Below are positions 1 to 6,839 of a stretch of 8,346 nucleotides of DNA, piece after piece. The first letter of the stretch is position 1. Each line of letters starts with the position of its first letter. Below the pieces are notes generated by a model. It was given only the letters and a program-made list of their open reading frames with translations. It searched no databases and was not told the DNA's origin. The DNA comes from DATGIQ01 sp035295665. Its GTDB lineage: Bacteria; Planctomycetota; Planctomycetia; Gemmatales; Gemmataceae. The position numbers were made by a program, and so were the translations under genes. The stretch spans positions 1-8,346 of the forward strand of contig DATGIQ010000008.1 in NCBI GenBank assembly GCA_035295665.1, given 5' to 3'.

Positions 1-2
1 GC

Positions 3-113
3 TCGATCCGGGCCAGTCTTTGCTACTTCCAGACCGTTCGCCAGCGCATCCAGACGCTGATTGCTAACTGCTACCCGCGCCCCAAAAACCAGTCAGCATT
101 ACCCGGACCGTGA
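3..113 (+). other. Possible C-terminal fragment of a mobile-element protein, open from window edge
   Basis: An open frame enters from the left edge and runs 36 codons to a TGA at 111-113. The peptide contains a basic, amphipathic stretch (YFQTVRQRIQTLIANCY) followed by a short Pro/Lys/Asn tail (PRPKNQSALPGP). Such a helix plus basic tail is compatible with the C-terminus of a transposase, but I cannot name an IS family and saw no terminal inverted repeat. Support is indirect: the stop lies almost exactly where the amidotransferase fragment on the other strand stops resembling its family (about 115), as expected if an element interrupted that gene. It may equally be a chance open frame, because the opposite strand over this stretch has no assigned gene either. 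Confidence 0.22.
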
Positions 114-358
114 ATGAGGGCCTGCAACTCCTGTCGCATATCTCGGTAATTCCAGATCTCTCCGTTGAAGACGAGGTTCACATCGCGGTAGCGGAAGGGC
201 TGATTGCTCCGCGGCTCTAAGTCGAGGATTGACAGCCGAGTGTGACCGAGCCGAATAGCGCCAACTTGGGCCATGCCTTGGGCATCGGGCCCGCGGTGGG
301 CCAATGCGCGGACACTTGTCTCGATCTCAGCGCCCATGCTTCCCACTATCGCGCACAT
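71..358 (-). pseudogene. Truncated AsnB-type class II glutamine amidotransferase domain (N-terminal fragment)
   Basis: This is a 95-residue N-terminal piece of a glutamine-hydrolysing asparagine-synthase-like protein; full-length members are about 600 residues. Visible hallmarks are Cys2 right after the initiator Met (the Ntn nucleophile that takes ammonia from glutamine), HRGPD at residues 21-25, GHTRLSILDL at 38-47, and FNGEIWNY at 64-71, whose Asn65-Gly66 form the oxyanion hole in this family. Residue 3 is Ala where Gly is usual. Similarity stops near residue 81 (nucleotide about 116); the last 14 residues before the TAG look unrelated. The later glutaminase residues (the S-D-T-E region) and the whole ATP-pyrophosphatase synthetase domain are missing. 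The ATG lies inside the end of the methyltransferase remnant (13-base overlap), so the two were probably translated together. The product is almost certainly inactive. The original substrate of the synthetase half cannot be known from this piece. Confidence 0.85.
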
Positions 359-1080
359 TTAGCCAGTCCCTCATCTCGAATCGTTCGGGCAATATGGAAC
401 ATCATCACGGGAGGCACCGCCCGGCCGAGCCTTTCCCACTGCTGGGCAAAGGTGCCCGTGAGAAGAAAATCATCAGGAAAGCCGCAGATCCGCTTCAATT
501 CCGCGATCGTGAACTTCCGCTTCTCGGAGGGGTGAACGACGCCGGCCGTCGCAAGGTTGCCGTGACTCTGGCAAATGGTAGGGCAAGGCTGGTCGGTTTG
601 GGGCTTGATCAGGTTCAGATATCTTTCGGACTTTTGTCCCGGTTTCAGATGGTCCCATTCCTGGCCAATGGCGTAGCGGCCAATGTCAGTCTCTGCCTCT
701 ACCAACGTGAACGCGGACTGCTTCTTGGAGAAGTTGCCCAGCTGGCTGACACAGTCGCTGGGGTTCTCGGCGGCATTCTTCCAGGTAGGAGTAAACTGCG
801 GCCCGGTGGCCTCAAAGGAATGGATCCATGGGAGTGCGTCCCGCACGCTGTAGCGGTAAGGCAACGGCTTGGGGAAGGCCGGTTCACGACCAAGGTCTTG
901 CCGGACTCCCATGAAGATGACTCGCTGGCACACCTGCGGGACGCCGAGCCATTGCGCGTCTAGGAGCTTGACCTGAACACGGTAGCCGCATGCTTTGAGT
1001 GCCTGGAGGATTTCGAGGAAGCAAGCCTTCGCCGTTCCCTTGACGAGGCCGCTGACGTTCTCGGCCACGAAGACCTTGGG
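346..1080 (-). pseudogene. C5-cytosine DNA methyltransferase, C-terminal remnant lacking the catalytic half
   Basis: The frame encodes the C-terminal part of an m5C DNA methyltransferase, which methylates cytosine in DNA using S-adenosylmethionine. Recognisable conventional motifs are VI (FVAENVSGLVKG at the very start), VIII (GVPQVCQRVIFMGVR), the block before IX (TICQSHGN), KRICGFPDDF, and X (ERLGRAVPPVMM). Everything before motif VI is absent: motif I (SAM binding) and motif IV with the catalytic Pro-Cys, roughly the first 100 or more residues. The frame opens at the stop codon of the RND pump gene. A GTG at 1068 with AAGG five bases upstream could initiate a 240-residue product, but it could not methylate DNA. 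Motif VIII has Cys where the family usually has Arg (codon at 928-930), and motif X has Gly-Arg-Ala where Gly-Asn is more common; the first may be decay. The C-terminus appears intact and overlaps the amidotransferase start. Confidence 0.87.
915..931. repeat. 17-base direct repeat, copy 1 (in methyltransferase remnant)
   Basis: The 17 bases AGATGACTCGCTGGCAC occur here and again at 2007-2023 inside the RND pump gene, in the same orientation. The flanking bases differ at once on both sides. The two copies are read in different coding frames: C-Q-R-V-I in methyltransferase motif VIII, and A-S-E-S-S in the pump. They are therefore not a shared protein motif. Likely chance or a trace of recombination. 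Confidence 0.7.
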
Positions 1081-1082
1081 CT

Positions 1083-4000
1083 CTAGTGGGCGAATCGTCC
1101 GGCATCGGCCACTGGCTCCCGATGTCCGTAGAAGCTGTACAGCACGGGCATCAAATAGCGGGTCAGGAACAGAGTCGTTAGCATGCCGCCCACAACGACG
1201 ATGGCCAGGGGCTTTTGCGTTTGTGCCCCAATCCGTGTCGACAGGGCGGCCGGCAACAGGCCCAGGAGCGCCGTCAAGGCCGTCATCATTACCGGCCGCG
1301 CACGCTTGCTGGCTCCCTCTAGGATCGAGTCGCGTAGAGACAAGCCGTGGCTCCGGAGGGCGTTAAAGTACGAGATGAGCAGCAGCCCATCCATGATGGC
1401 CACACCGAAAAGCGATACGAACCCAACGGCAGCCGAAATGCTGAAGTGCGTCGCGGTCAAGTAGAGTGCCCAGATTCCACCAATGGCGAGGTCAAACACA
1501 TTGCTCAGTACGACCACCGCATCCAGCCACGAGTGAAACGCCATGTACAAGAGGATGAAAATCAAGCCCAGCGAAAGCGGGATGATCCACAGCAGCCGGC
1601 CTTCTGCCTCTTCCATCTCTTCGAATTCACCGCTCCAGACGGGCCGGTACGGCGCCTGGAAAAGATCCAGGGTGCGCTGCCGGGCTTCGTCTACCGCGCT
1701 GCCAAGATCGCGACCACGCACACTGAATTTGATGGCGATCATGCGCTTGCCATTTTCGCGGTAGATGTCGGATGCACCATGCCGTTCGAATTGGCTGTTC
1801 GGATCGGGCGATCCATCGTCCCCCAGCGGCGTCACCAGATCCCGCAGTCGCAGCCGCGGCGTGTTGCTGATGGGGTTGGACGTATCGGCCAGGGAGCCCT
1901 TGAGGTTTGGGGTCGTCAGTCCAGTGCCGAAGGCCGAGGGGATAACGCCGGGACCTTGATTCTGCACGATCGAGTTATTGATGATATCCACCGGGATATC
2001 CAGGATAGATGACTCGCTGGCACGCCGCCACTTCGGCCAGCGGACCGAGATATCGAACAGCTTCTCCCCTTCGACCATGCTGGAGAGGGCCTTGGCACCC
2101 AGGGCGCTGCTGACGACATTGTTGACGTCGTTGGTCGACACCCCCCATCGCTCGCACTTGGCCGGATCGACGCGGAACTCCAGGTGGGATTGCCCGCGGG
2201 TATGGAACACGCCCACGTTTTCGATGCCACGGATCTCCTGCAAAATGTTCTTGGCCTTGACGGCGAGGCTTTCTAGCTGGTCCAGGTCCGGGCCAAAGAT
2301 CTTGAGCGAGTTGTCGCCCTTGACCCCCGACAACGCTTCCATGACATTGTCGCGGATGTTTTGCGAAAAATTCCAGACCACGCCGGGCAGCATTCGGCCC
2401 AGTTCCGCGTTCATGGCGTCCACGATTTCCTGCTTGGTCCGGGCGCGCTTGGCCCCGAACAGCCAACGCCGCCATCCCGTCTGTTCGACCAAGCGCGGCC
2501 AAACTTTCTCCGGGCGCAGAGGCACGAAATACTCGCTGTTGAAAAAGCCGCCCGTGTCCGTGCCATCATCGGGCCGGCCTAGCTGGGCAACGATCGACTC
2601 CACCTCAGGATAGCCAGACATGATAGTTCGGGCCTGCTTGGAAAGCTCGACTTGGCGCTCCAGCGTGATATTGAGCGGTGCGGTACCGCGGATCCACAGG
2701 TTGCCCTCTTCCAACTCGGGCATGAACTCGTTTCCCAGGAAGGGAATCAGGCAGCCCGTCCCCAGAATCAGCGAGCCAAAGATGATGACGGTTGTCCAGC
2801 GGTACTTCAGACACACGTTCAGTTGCCAGATGTAGCGGTTTTTCAGGAAGCGAACCATGAAATTCTCGGGCTTCGGTTTCAGATTCTTCAACAAGAACAG
2901 GCACAACACCGGTGTCAGGGTCATGGCAAGAAACAACGCCCCAATCAGGGAAAACGCATAGGTCTGCGACATCGGGCCGAACAGCTGCCCTTCCGGTCCC
3001 GTCATGGTGAAGAGCGGAATGAACGCACACACCATGATGAGGGTCGAGAACAGCAGGGCACGGTCGATTTCCCACGTGGACAGGAGGATCCGCTGCTTGA
3101 GCGACAGGCCGGCATTCTCTCCGCTCGCCAGATGGCGGTAGATGTTTTCTGCGATGATCACGGAGGAATCGACGATGATGCCGAAATCGACGGCCCCGAT
3201 CGACAGGAGGTTCGCAGATTTGCCGCGGAGGAACAGTACGGAAAAGGCAAACAAGAGCGCCAGCGGGATATTGATCGCGACGATGAGGGCCGTCCGCACA
3301 CTGCTGACAAACATCAGCAGAATCATGGTGACCAGGCCCATGCCGAGCACGAGATTCTCCGTAACAGTCTCGGTGGTGACGTGAAGCAGGTCTTCCCGAT
3401 CGTAATAGGGCTCGATCTTCACGCCCGGCAGCATGCGTCCCGAAGTGGGATCGTTGAGCTCTTTGACCTTCGCCTTCACATCCTTCAGGGCAGGGAGCGT
3501 CTCCTCATTTTTTCGCAATAGAACGATGCATTGGACGTTGTCGTCATCATCGTGGCCCACGTCCGCCAAGGTAAGAGCCGAGCCGGGAGACCTCTCCTGG
3601 TCGGCTTTCCAGTAACCAATCCGCCCCAACCGAGTCTGGTGACTGACGATCACGCCCTGGTTCGCGGGCACTTGCCCCGGCGACAGCCGCCCGCCCTCGA
3701 CGACATCCTCGACGCGCACCGGCTGATTGTTGACGGAAGTGATGACGAGGCGGCGGATGTCGCCGATGCGGCGTTGCTCCTCTGCCCGCAAGATGGAGGC
3801 GGCCGCGGCCGGATCCTGCAAGCCCAGGACCTTGTTCACCGGATCCACACCACCGCCAAACAGCCCGACGCTCCGCACGGTCATGGCCACCTGGCCCTGA
3901 CTCACATAATCGCCTCCAACCGTGGCGTTGCTGTTCGTCAGCGTTGACTGAAGCTGGGGTAAGGTAATTCCGTAGCGGCGCAGGCGATCCGGATCGGGCT

Positions 4001-4586
4001 GCACCTCATAACGCCGGACCGTGCCGCCGAAGCTGGTAACGTCCACAATGCTTGGCACCGTTCGGAACTCACGCTCCAACACCCAGTCTTGCAGAGCCTT
4101 GATGTCGTTGAGCGTATAAAGGGCGCGCCCGAAGCGGTCCTTGGGCACCTTCAGGATGTACCGATAGATCTCCCCGGTTGGGGACTCGGGAGAGATTCCG
4201 GGCGTCACGCCGTTGGGCAACGGCTGGCTGATCGTGGCCAGGCGATTGATGACTTCTTGCCGGGCTGCCTCGTAGGTGTACGCGCTGCCGTACTGCCAGT
4301 TCATTTTAAGATCGCTGAGACCGAAGAGCGATTGGCTGCGGATCGATTTCAATCCGCGCATGCCGGCAAACGTGACCTCAAGGGGAATCGTAACCTGACG
4401 CTCGATCTCTTCGGCCGATGCGCCGGGAAACTGCGCCACCACTTCGATGATCGCCGGCGCGGGGTCAGGGTAGGCCTCGACGTTCACCTTCAGAAACGAA
4501 TAGGTTCCAATCGCTGTGAGTGCGACGGCAAGCAAAATCACTACGAACGGGTTATTGAGTGCCCACTCGATGAATTTACGAACCAT
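1083..4586 (-). CDS. czcA: Heavy-metal efflux RND transporter, CzcA class (inner-membrane pump)
   Basis: Proton-driven inner-membrane pump that exports divalent cations through the periplasm with an adaptor. From ATG at 4586 it has 1167 residues, versus roughly 1040-1070 for CzcA/CusA. The open frame extends 41 codons further upstream, but that part is low-complexity and reads through the intergenic hairpin, so MVRKFIEWALNNP is the credible start (upstream GAGAAC is only a weak ribosome site). TM1 is about residues 12-32. The TM4 signature DFGIIVDSSVIIAEN (467-481) carries Asp467, Asp473 and Glu480 with the spacing of the CzcA proton-relay residues, typical of Co/Zn/Cd-type rather than Cu/Ag-type pumps. 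Also seen: YPDPAP near the N-terminus, FMPELEEGNLWI in the second half, and a TM bundle near the C-terminus ending YSFYGHREP. Two periplasmic loops are enlarged: the 240-360 region, with an HDDDD cluster at 345-349, and about 870-930. It lies downstream of the adaptor gene. No frameshift was seen. Exact metal unknown. Confidence 0.96.
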   Translation of the reverse strand: MVRKFIEWALNNPFVVILLAVALTAIGTYSFLKVNVEAYPDPAPAIIEVVAQFPGASAEEIERQVTIPLEVTFAGMRGLKSIRSQSLFGLSDLKMNWQYGSAYTYEAARQEVINRLATISQPLPNGVTPGISPESPTGEIYRYILKVPKDRFGRALYTLNDIKALQDWVLEREFRTVPSIVDVTSFGGTVRRYEVQPDPDRLRRYGITLPQLQSTLTNSNATVGGDYVSQGQVAMTVRSVGLFGGGVDPVNKVLGLQDPAAAASILRAEEQRRIGDIRRLVITSVNNQPVRVEDVVEGGRLSPGQVPANQGVIVSHQTRLGRIGYWKADQERSPGSALTLADVGHDDDDNVQCIVLLRKNEETLPALKDVKAKVKELNDPTSGRMLPGVKIEPYYDREDLLHVTTETVTENLVLGMGLVTMILLMFVSSVRTALIVAINIPLALLFAFSVLFLRGKSANLLSIGAVDFGIIVDSSVIIAENIYRHLASGENAGLSLKQRILLSTWEIDRALLFSTLIMVCAFIPLFTMTGPEGQLFGPMSQTYAFSLIGALFLAMTLTPVLCLFLLKNLKPKPENFMVRFLKNRYIWQLNVCLKYRWTTVIIFGSLILGTGCLIPFLGNEFMPELEEGNLWIRGTAPLNITLERQVELSKQARTIMSGYPEVESIVAQLGRPDDGTDTGGFFNSEYFVPLRPEKVWPRLVEQTGWRRWLFGAKRARTKQEIVDAMNAELGRMLPGVVWNFSQNIRDNVMEALSGVKGDNSLKIFGPDLDQLESLAVKAKNILQEIRGIENVGVFHTRGQSHLEFRVDPAKCERWGVSTNDVNNVVSSALGAKALSSMVEGEKLFDISVRWPKWRRASESSILDIPVDIINNSIVQNQGPGVIPSAFGTGLTTPNLKGSLADTSNPISNTPRLRLRDLVTPLGDDGSPDPNSQFERHGASDIYRENGKRMIAIKFSVRGRDLGSAVDEARQRTLDLFQAPYRPVWSGEFEEMEEAEGRLLWIIPLSLGLIFILLYMAFHSWLDAVVVLSNVFDLAIGGIWALYLTATHFSISAAVGFVSLFGVAIMDGLLLISYFNALRSHGLSLRDSILEGASKRARPVMMTALTALLGLLPAALSTRIGAQTQKPLAIVVVGGMLTTLFLTRYLMPVLYSFYGHREPVADAGRFAH
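2007..2023. repeat. 17-base direct repeat, copy 2 (in RND pump gene)
   Basis: Exact match in the same orientation to 915-931 in the methyltransferase remnant. It lies within the second large periplasmic domain of the pump, where it reads as A-S-E-S-S and fits the normal coding frame. Nothing suggests that it is an insertion here. Confidence 0.7.
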
Positions 4587-4638
4587 TGTTGTTCTCGACG
4601 TACGATCCGTGGTGGGGTTGGCAACCGGCGTGCTGAAC

Positions 4639-4723
4639 GTGTCCGTTTTTGTTGTGCGGCGGTGCGCAGAACCGCGTGCGGAGGCGCCCCGCGCGGTTCT
4701 GCGCACCACCGCGAAACTGACAC
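4639..4723. repeat. 85-base imperfect inverted repeat (hairpin) between adaptor and pump genes
   Basis: The core arms GGTGCGCAGAACCGCG (4661-4676) and CGCGGTTCTGCGCACC (4692-4707) are perfectly complementary over 16 bp around a 15-base GC-rich loop. Beyond one mismatch, 4656-4659 pairs with 4709-4712. Further out, GTGTCCGTTT (4639-4648) pairs with AAACTGACAC (4714-4723) at nine of ten positions, with a bulge on the left side. It fills most of the 155-base gap between the adaptor stop (4742) and the pump start (4586), so it would be transcribed and could fold in the operon mRNA. No T tract follows the stem on either strand, so it does not look like an intrinsic terminator. It could be a REP/MITE-like repeat, or an RNA hairpin that stabilises or attenuates the downstream message. 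Confidence 0.85.
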
Positions 4724-4741
4724 AACCAACCGGACCAGGTA

Positions 4742-6301
4742 TCAGAGGGAAAGCCGCCCGGACGGCGGCATCCCTTCTTTCTTCCTGACCACGTCTTTCT
4801 TCCGCTCCGTTTTTGGCTGGGATTCCTTGTCCAACAACGCAGCTTTCAGTTCCCCCACACCCGTCAGAAGAATGCGCTCACCGGCGTGGAGCGGTTCCTT
4901 GGGCAACAGACCCAGCTCCTCCTCCTGGAGTGTACGATTCTCACCCTTGGCAAACGGCTTGCTGCGCACGAAGGCCGTTTGATCGAAACGGTGCGTCAGC
5001 TCAACGCGGCGCATGGTGTAGTGATGCTTTTCCGGGTCCGTTTGCACGAAGACCACGCACTGTTGGCCGTCTTCGACCACGGCATCGATGGGCACTTCCA
5101 CGACGTCCGGCGGCGCGGGCAGCTCCACGGTGGCCGAGACGAACTGTCCGGCGCGCAGCTTCCCCGCCTGATTCTCAATGTGGCCCTTCACCACCGCTGT
5201 GTGTTGGTTCGGGTCGATCAAATAGCCGATATCGTCAATGGATCCGGGGATCGGATCGCTGCCGACCGTTCGAACCGTCCAGCGTCGCTGGTTCGTCGTG
5301 AGCGCCTCCAGTATGGGCAAATCGTCTTCCGGAACATTGGCGAAGACGGCCAATCGATCGACTTTGGCGATCTGGAACAAGTTCGTCGTGTTGTCCACGA
5401 TAATTTCGTGCAGGGCAACATTCCGTTCGATGATGACGCCATCGTCCGGAGCCCGGATCTCCACACGGGCCCACAGGGCTTCTTTTTCTTTGTCATGTTT
5501 GCCTTGGCGTTTTTTGACGTTCTCTGCCTCAGCGCGCACGGCCTGGATATCGGTTTCCGGGATGCCCCACGTCTTGAGCGTATTGGTGGCTCGGCTGATG
5601 GCGTTGATATCCCCCTGAACATTGCGGCGTGCGTTCAAGAGGAAGATCTCCGGCACTGCCTCGGCTTTTTCCTCCGCACGCTTGAGCACTTCTTCATCGA
5701 GTGTGAGCTGGTAAATGGCATCCACCAAGTCATTCTTCTTGTTCCCCACATCGACGCTGTAAAAAACGGCCAGCAGGTCGCCTCTTCGGACGCGGTCGCC
5801 CGAACGAAGTTCACGGAAGACGGTTTCCACCTGCCCGGTTTGTGCGCGATCCTCCGGTACCTGACCGATTTCGACTACCTCGGCGGAAGAAGGGGATGGA
5901 GCAAAGCGGGCCCGGATGCGCATTAAGTGGGTCGGATCGAGCGCCGTTGAGCCGGGCAATACCAGTGGCCGCAGCCGGGTCGGCTTCTTGGCGACGGCGA
6001 TCAGCTCGCGGTTGCCCTGGCGAATGCCCAGCGCCTTGCAGATGTCCGGCGGGACCATGAGGGTGTGTGGCCGGCCCTTCACCAATTCGACCGATTGCAG
6101 CTCCGGTTGGGCAGACGGAGTCGCACTACGCTCGGCTGCCTCTCCAGGCCCACGTACGGAGCTCGCGGCCAAGCCGAAGTTCAGCTGCCACAGTTCGGGG
6201 ATAACACCCGTAACCACGGCCAATCCGGCCACGGCGATCAAGATGGCCCCGGCCACCAGTCCTCCACCGGAGAATATTCTCTTCGACCATTTGCCCAACA
6301 C
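4742..6301 (-). CDS. HlyD/CzcB-class periplasmic adaptor (membrane fusion protein) of RND efflux
   Basis: Periplasmic linker that couples the RND pump to the outer membrane. I choose the GTG at 6301 (519 residues) because AAAGGAGGG (6308-6316) lies six bases upstream; the frame is open to 6373 but has no such site there. Order of parts: cytoplasmic MLGKWSKRIF, one membrane anchor (about 12-32), a variable linker with a small segment at 80-103 (see findings), first half of the lipoyl-like barrel (about 140-186, SGDRVRRGDLLAVFYS), a charged alpha-helical hairpin (about 196-280), second barrel half (about 280-331, VEIRAPDDGVIIERNV), beta-barrel with KLRAGQFVSATVELP (about 380-396), and a membrane-proximal domain with PIDAVVEDG and HAGERILLTG. 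The C-terminal 25 residues are rich in Lys and Arg. There is no His-rich metal site. It is the first gene of the operon, 155 bases before the pump. The adaptor call is firm; metal specificity comes only from the pump. Confidence 0.93.
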   Translation of the reverse strand: MLGKWSKRIFSGGGLVAGAILIAVAGLAVVTGVIPELWQLNFGLAASSVRGPGEAAERSATPSAQPELQSVELVKGRPHTLMVPPDICKALGIRQGNRELIAVAKKPTRLRPLVLPGSTALDPTHLMRIRARFAPSPSSAEVVEIGQVPEDRAQTGQVETVFRELRSGDRVRRGDLLAVFYSVDVGNKKNDLVDAIYQLTLDEEVLKRAEEKAEAVPEIFLLNARRNVQGDINAISRATNTLKTWGIPETDIQAVRAEAENVKKRQGKHDKEKEALWARVEIRAPDDGVIIERNVALHEIIVDNTTNLFQIAKVDRLAVFANVPEDDLPILEALTTNQRRWTVRTVGSDPIPGSIDDIGYLIDPNQHTAVVKGHIENQAGKLRAGQFVSATVELPAPPDVVEVPIDAVVEDGQQCVVFVQTDPEKHHYTMRRVELTHRFDQTAFVRSKPFAKGENRTLQEEELGLLPKEPLHAGERILLTGVGELKAALLDKESQPKTERKKDVVRKKEGMPPSGRLSL

Positions 6302-6307
6302 CCCATT

Positions 6308-6316
6308 CCCTCCTTT
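6308..6316 (-). promoter_or_regulatory. Strong ribosome binding site of the adaptor gene
   Basis: Read on the minus strand this is AAAGGAGGG, six bases before a GTG at 6301-6299. A TTG follows directly. This is the best Shine-Dalgarno match noticed beside any start in the window, and it fixes the adaptor start downstream of the longest open frame. Confidence 0.8.
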
Positions 6317-6603
6317 GGCCACGAACGTTCCCCAAATCGATACGCGGAGACAGAGTGCATCTGGCACCGCCATCCATGCTCGCTGAAATCACAGGAAGCG
6401 AAACGGCTTGTCGGGGAGCATTTCCCATGCCGATTTCCCGACCGTTACGCGTTCACGAATCCAAATCCTTGATGCGAAAGCAGATTATTCATGAAGGCAA
6501 AAACTAGCGCCCCACCCGGGCTGCCCGTTTTGGTGGCACGTGCGCCACTACCGTCCGAGTCTTGGTCAAACTTTGTCCATCCTGGTTTCCGAAAGACCAG
6601 AAG

Positions 6604-6652
6604 GTACTCGCTTGCCGGCTGTCTGGAGCAACCGCGCCGCCTTTGCGAGTAC
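6604..6652. repeat. 8-bp inverted repeat with 33-base spacer
   Basis: GTACTCGC (6604-6611) and GCGAGTAC (6645-6652) are perfect reverse complements in the divergent control region. This could be paired half-sites for a dimeric regulator or a weak hairpin. Eight bases at a free spacing is also within reach of chance. Confidence 0.35.
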
Positions 6653-6656
6653 AGAA

Positions 6657-6671
6657 CATGCAGAATGCATG
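6657..6671. promoter_or_regulatory. 15-base palindrome, candidate operator
   Basis: CATGCA (6657-6662) and TGCATG (6666-6671) are perfect reverse complements around a three-base GAA centre, four bases after the previous inverted repeat. Compact dyads of this size in a divergent promoter region are often bound by dimeric repressors. No regulator is known here, so the role is inferred from position alone. Confidence 0.35.
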
Positions 6672-6839
6672 CGGGAGGCGGAAATGTCGATTGGCCCATG
6701 CGGGGGCGTGGACGATGACTGAACTGCCGTCCTGCGCGCCGCGAACGCAATCCCTGAGGCAGTTTACCTGCGGCAATTGGGGAAATTGACGTGAGGCGGC
6801 GGTACGGTGGGGCGGTGTTTTGGCCGGGCGAGAGACGAT

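Larger units (their letters stand above)
6302..6839. promoter_or_regulatory. Divergent control region between efflux operon and porin
   Basis: These 538 bases separate the divergent starts of the adaptor and the porin and must hold both promoters. I see no credible gene: the open frames (for example 6491-6718 on + and 6445-6750 on -) lack a Shine-Dalgarno sequence and read as low-information Arg/Pro/Ser-rich peptides. I cannot place -35/-10 boxes with confidence. On the minus strand TTGCCT with a 17-base spacer to TCGCAT lies near 6475-6504 and is a poor match. Two inverted repeats, listed separately, lie near the middle and are the best candidates for operator sites. No regulator gene is present in the window. 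Confidence 0.6.

Noticed and set aside
304..963. + strand open frame (219 codons) opposite the methyltransferase remnant
   Set aside because: The minus strand carries clear methyltransferase motifs over the same stretch; the + frame has none.
2652..3521. + strand open frame (289 codons) opposite the pump gene
   Set aside because: Gln/Arg/His/Asp-rich peptide typical of a reverse-strand shadow of membrane-protein codons; the pump on the other strand is certain.
4587..4709. 41-codon N-terminal extension of the pump
   Set aside because: Low-complexity Arg/Thr/Ser/Ala peptide that reads through the hairpin; RND pumps begin just before TM1, as at 4586.
4639..4723. Intrinsic terminator between adaptor and pump
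   Set aside because: The stem is strong but is not followed by a T tract on either strand, and the two genes belong to one operon.
4089..4982. + strand open frame across the pump start, hairpin and adaptor end
   Set aside because: It crosses two genes and the intergenic repeat antisense, with no ribosome site or recognisable domain.
4886..5926. Long + strand open frame (346 codons) opposite the adaptor gene
   Set aside because: It lies wholly antisense to a well-supported adaptor gene, shows no domain I recognise, and is explained by codon bias of the opposite strand.
6302..6373. 24-codon N-terminal extension of the adaptor
   Set aside because: The ribosome site AAAGGAGGG lies inside this stretch and points to the GTG at 6301.
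6491..6718. Small + strand gene in the divergent region
   Set aside because: No Shine-Dalgarno sequence, no hydrophobic core or domain, and the composition looks non-coding.
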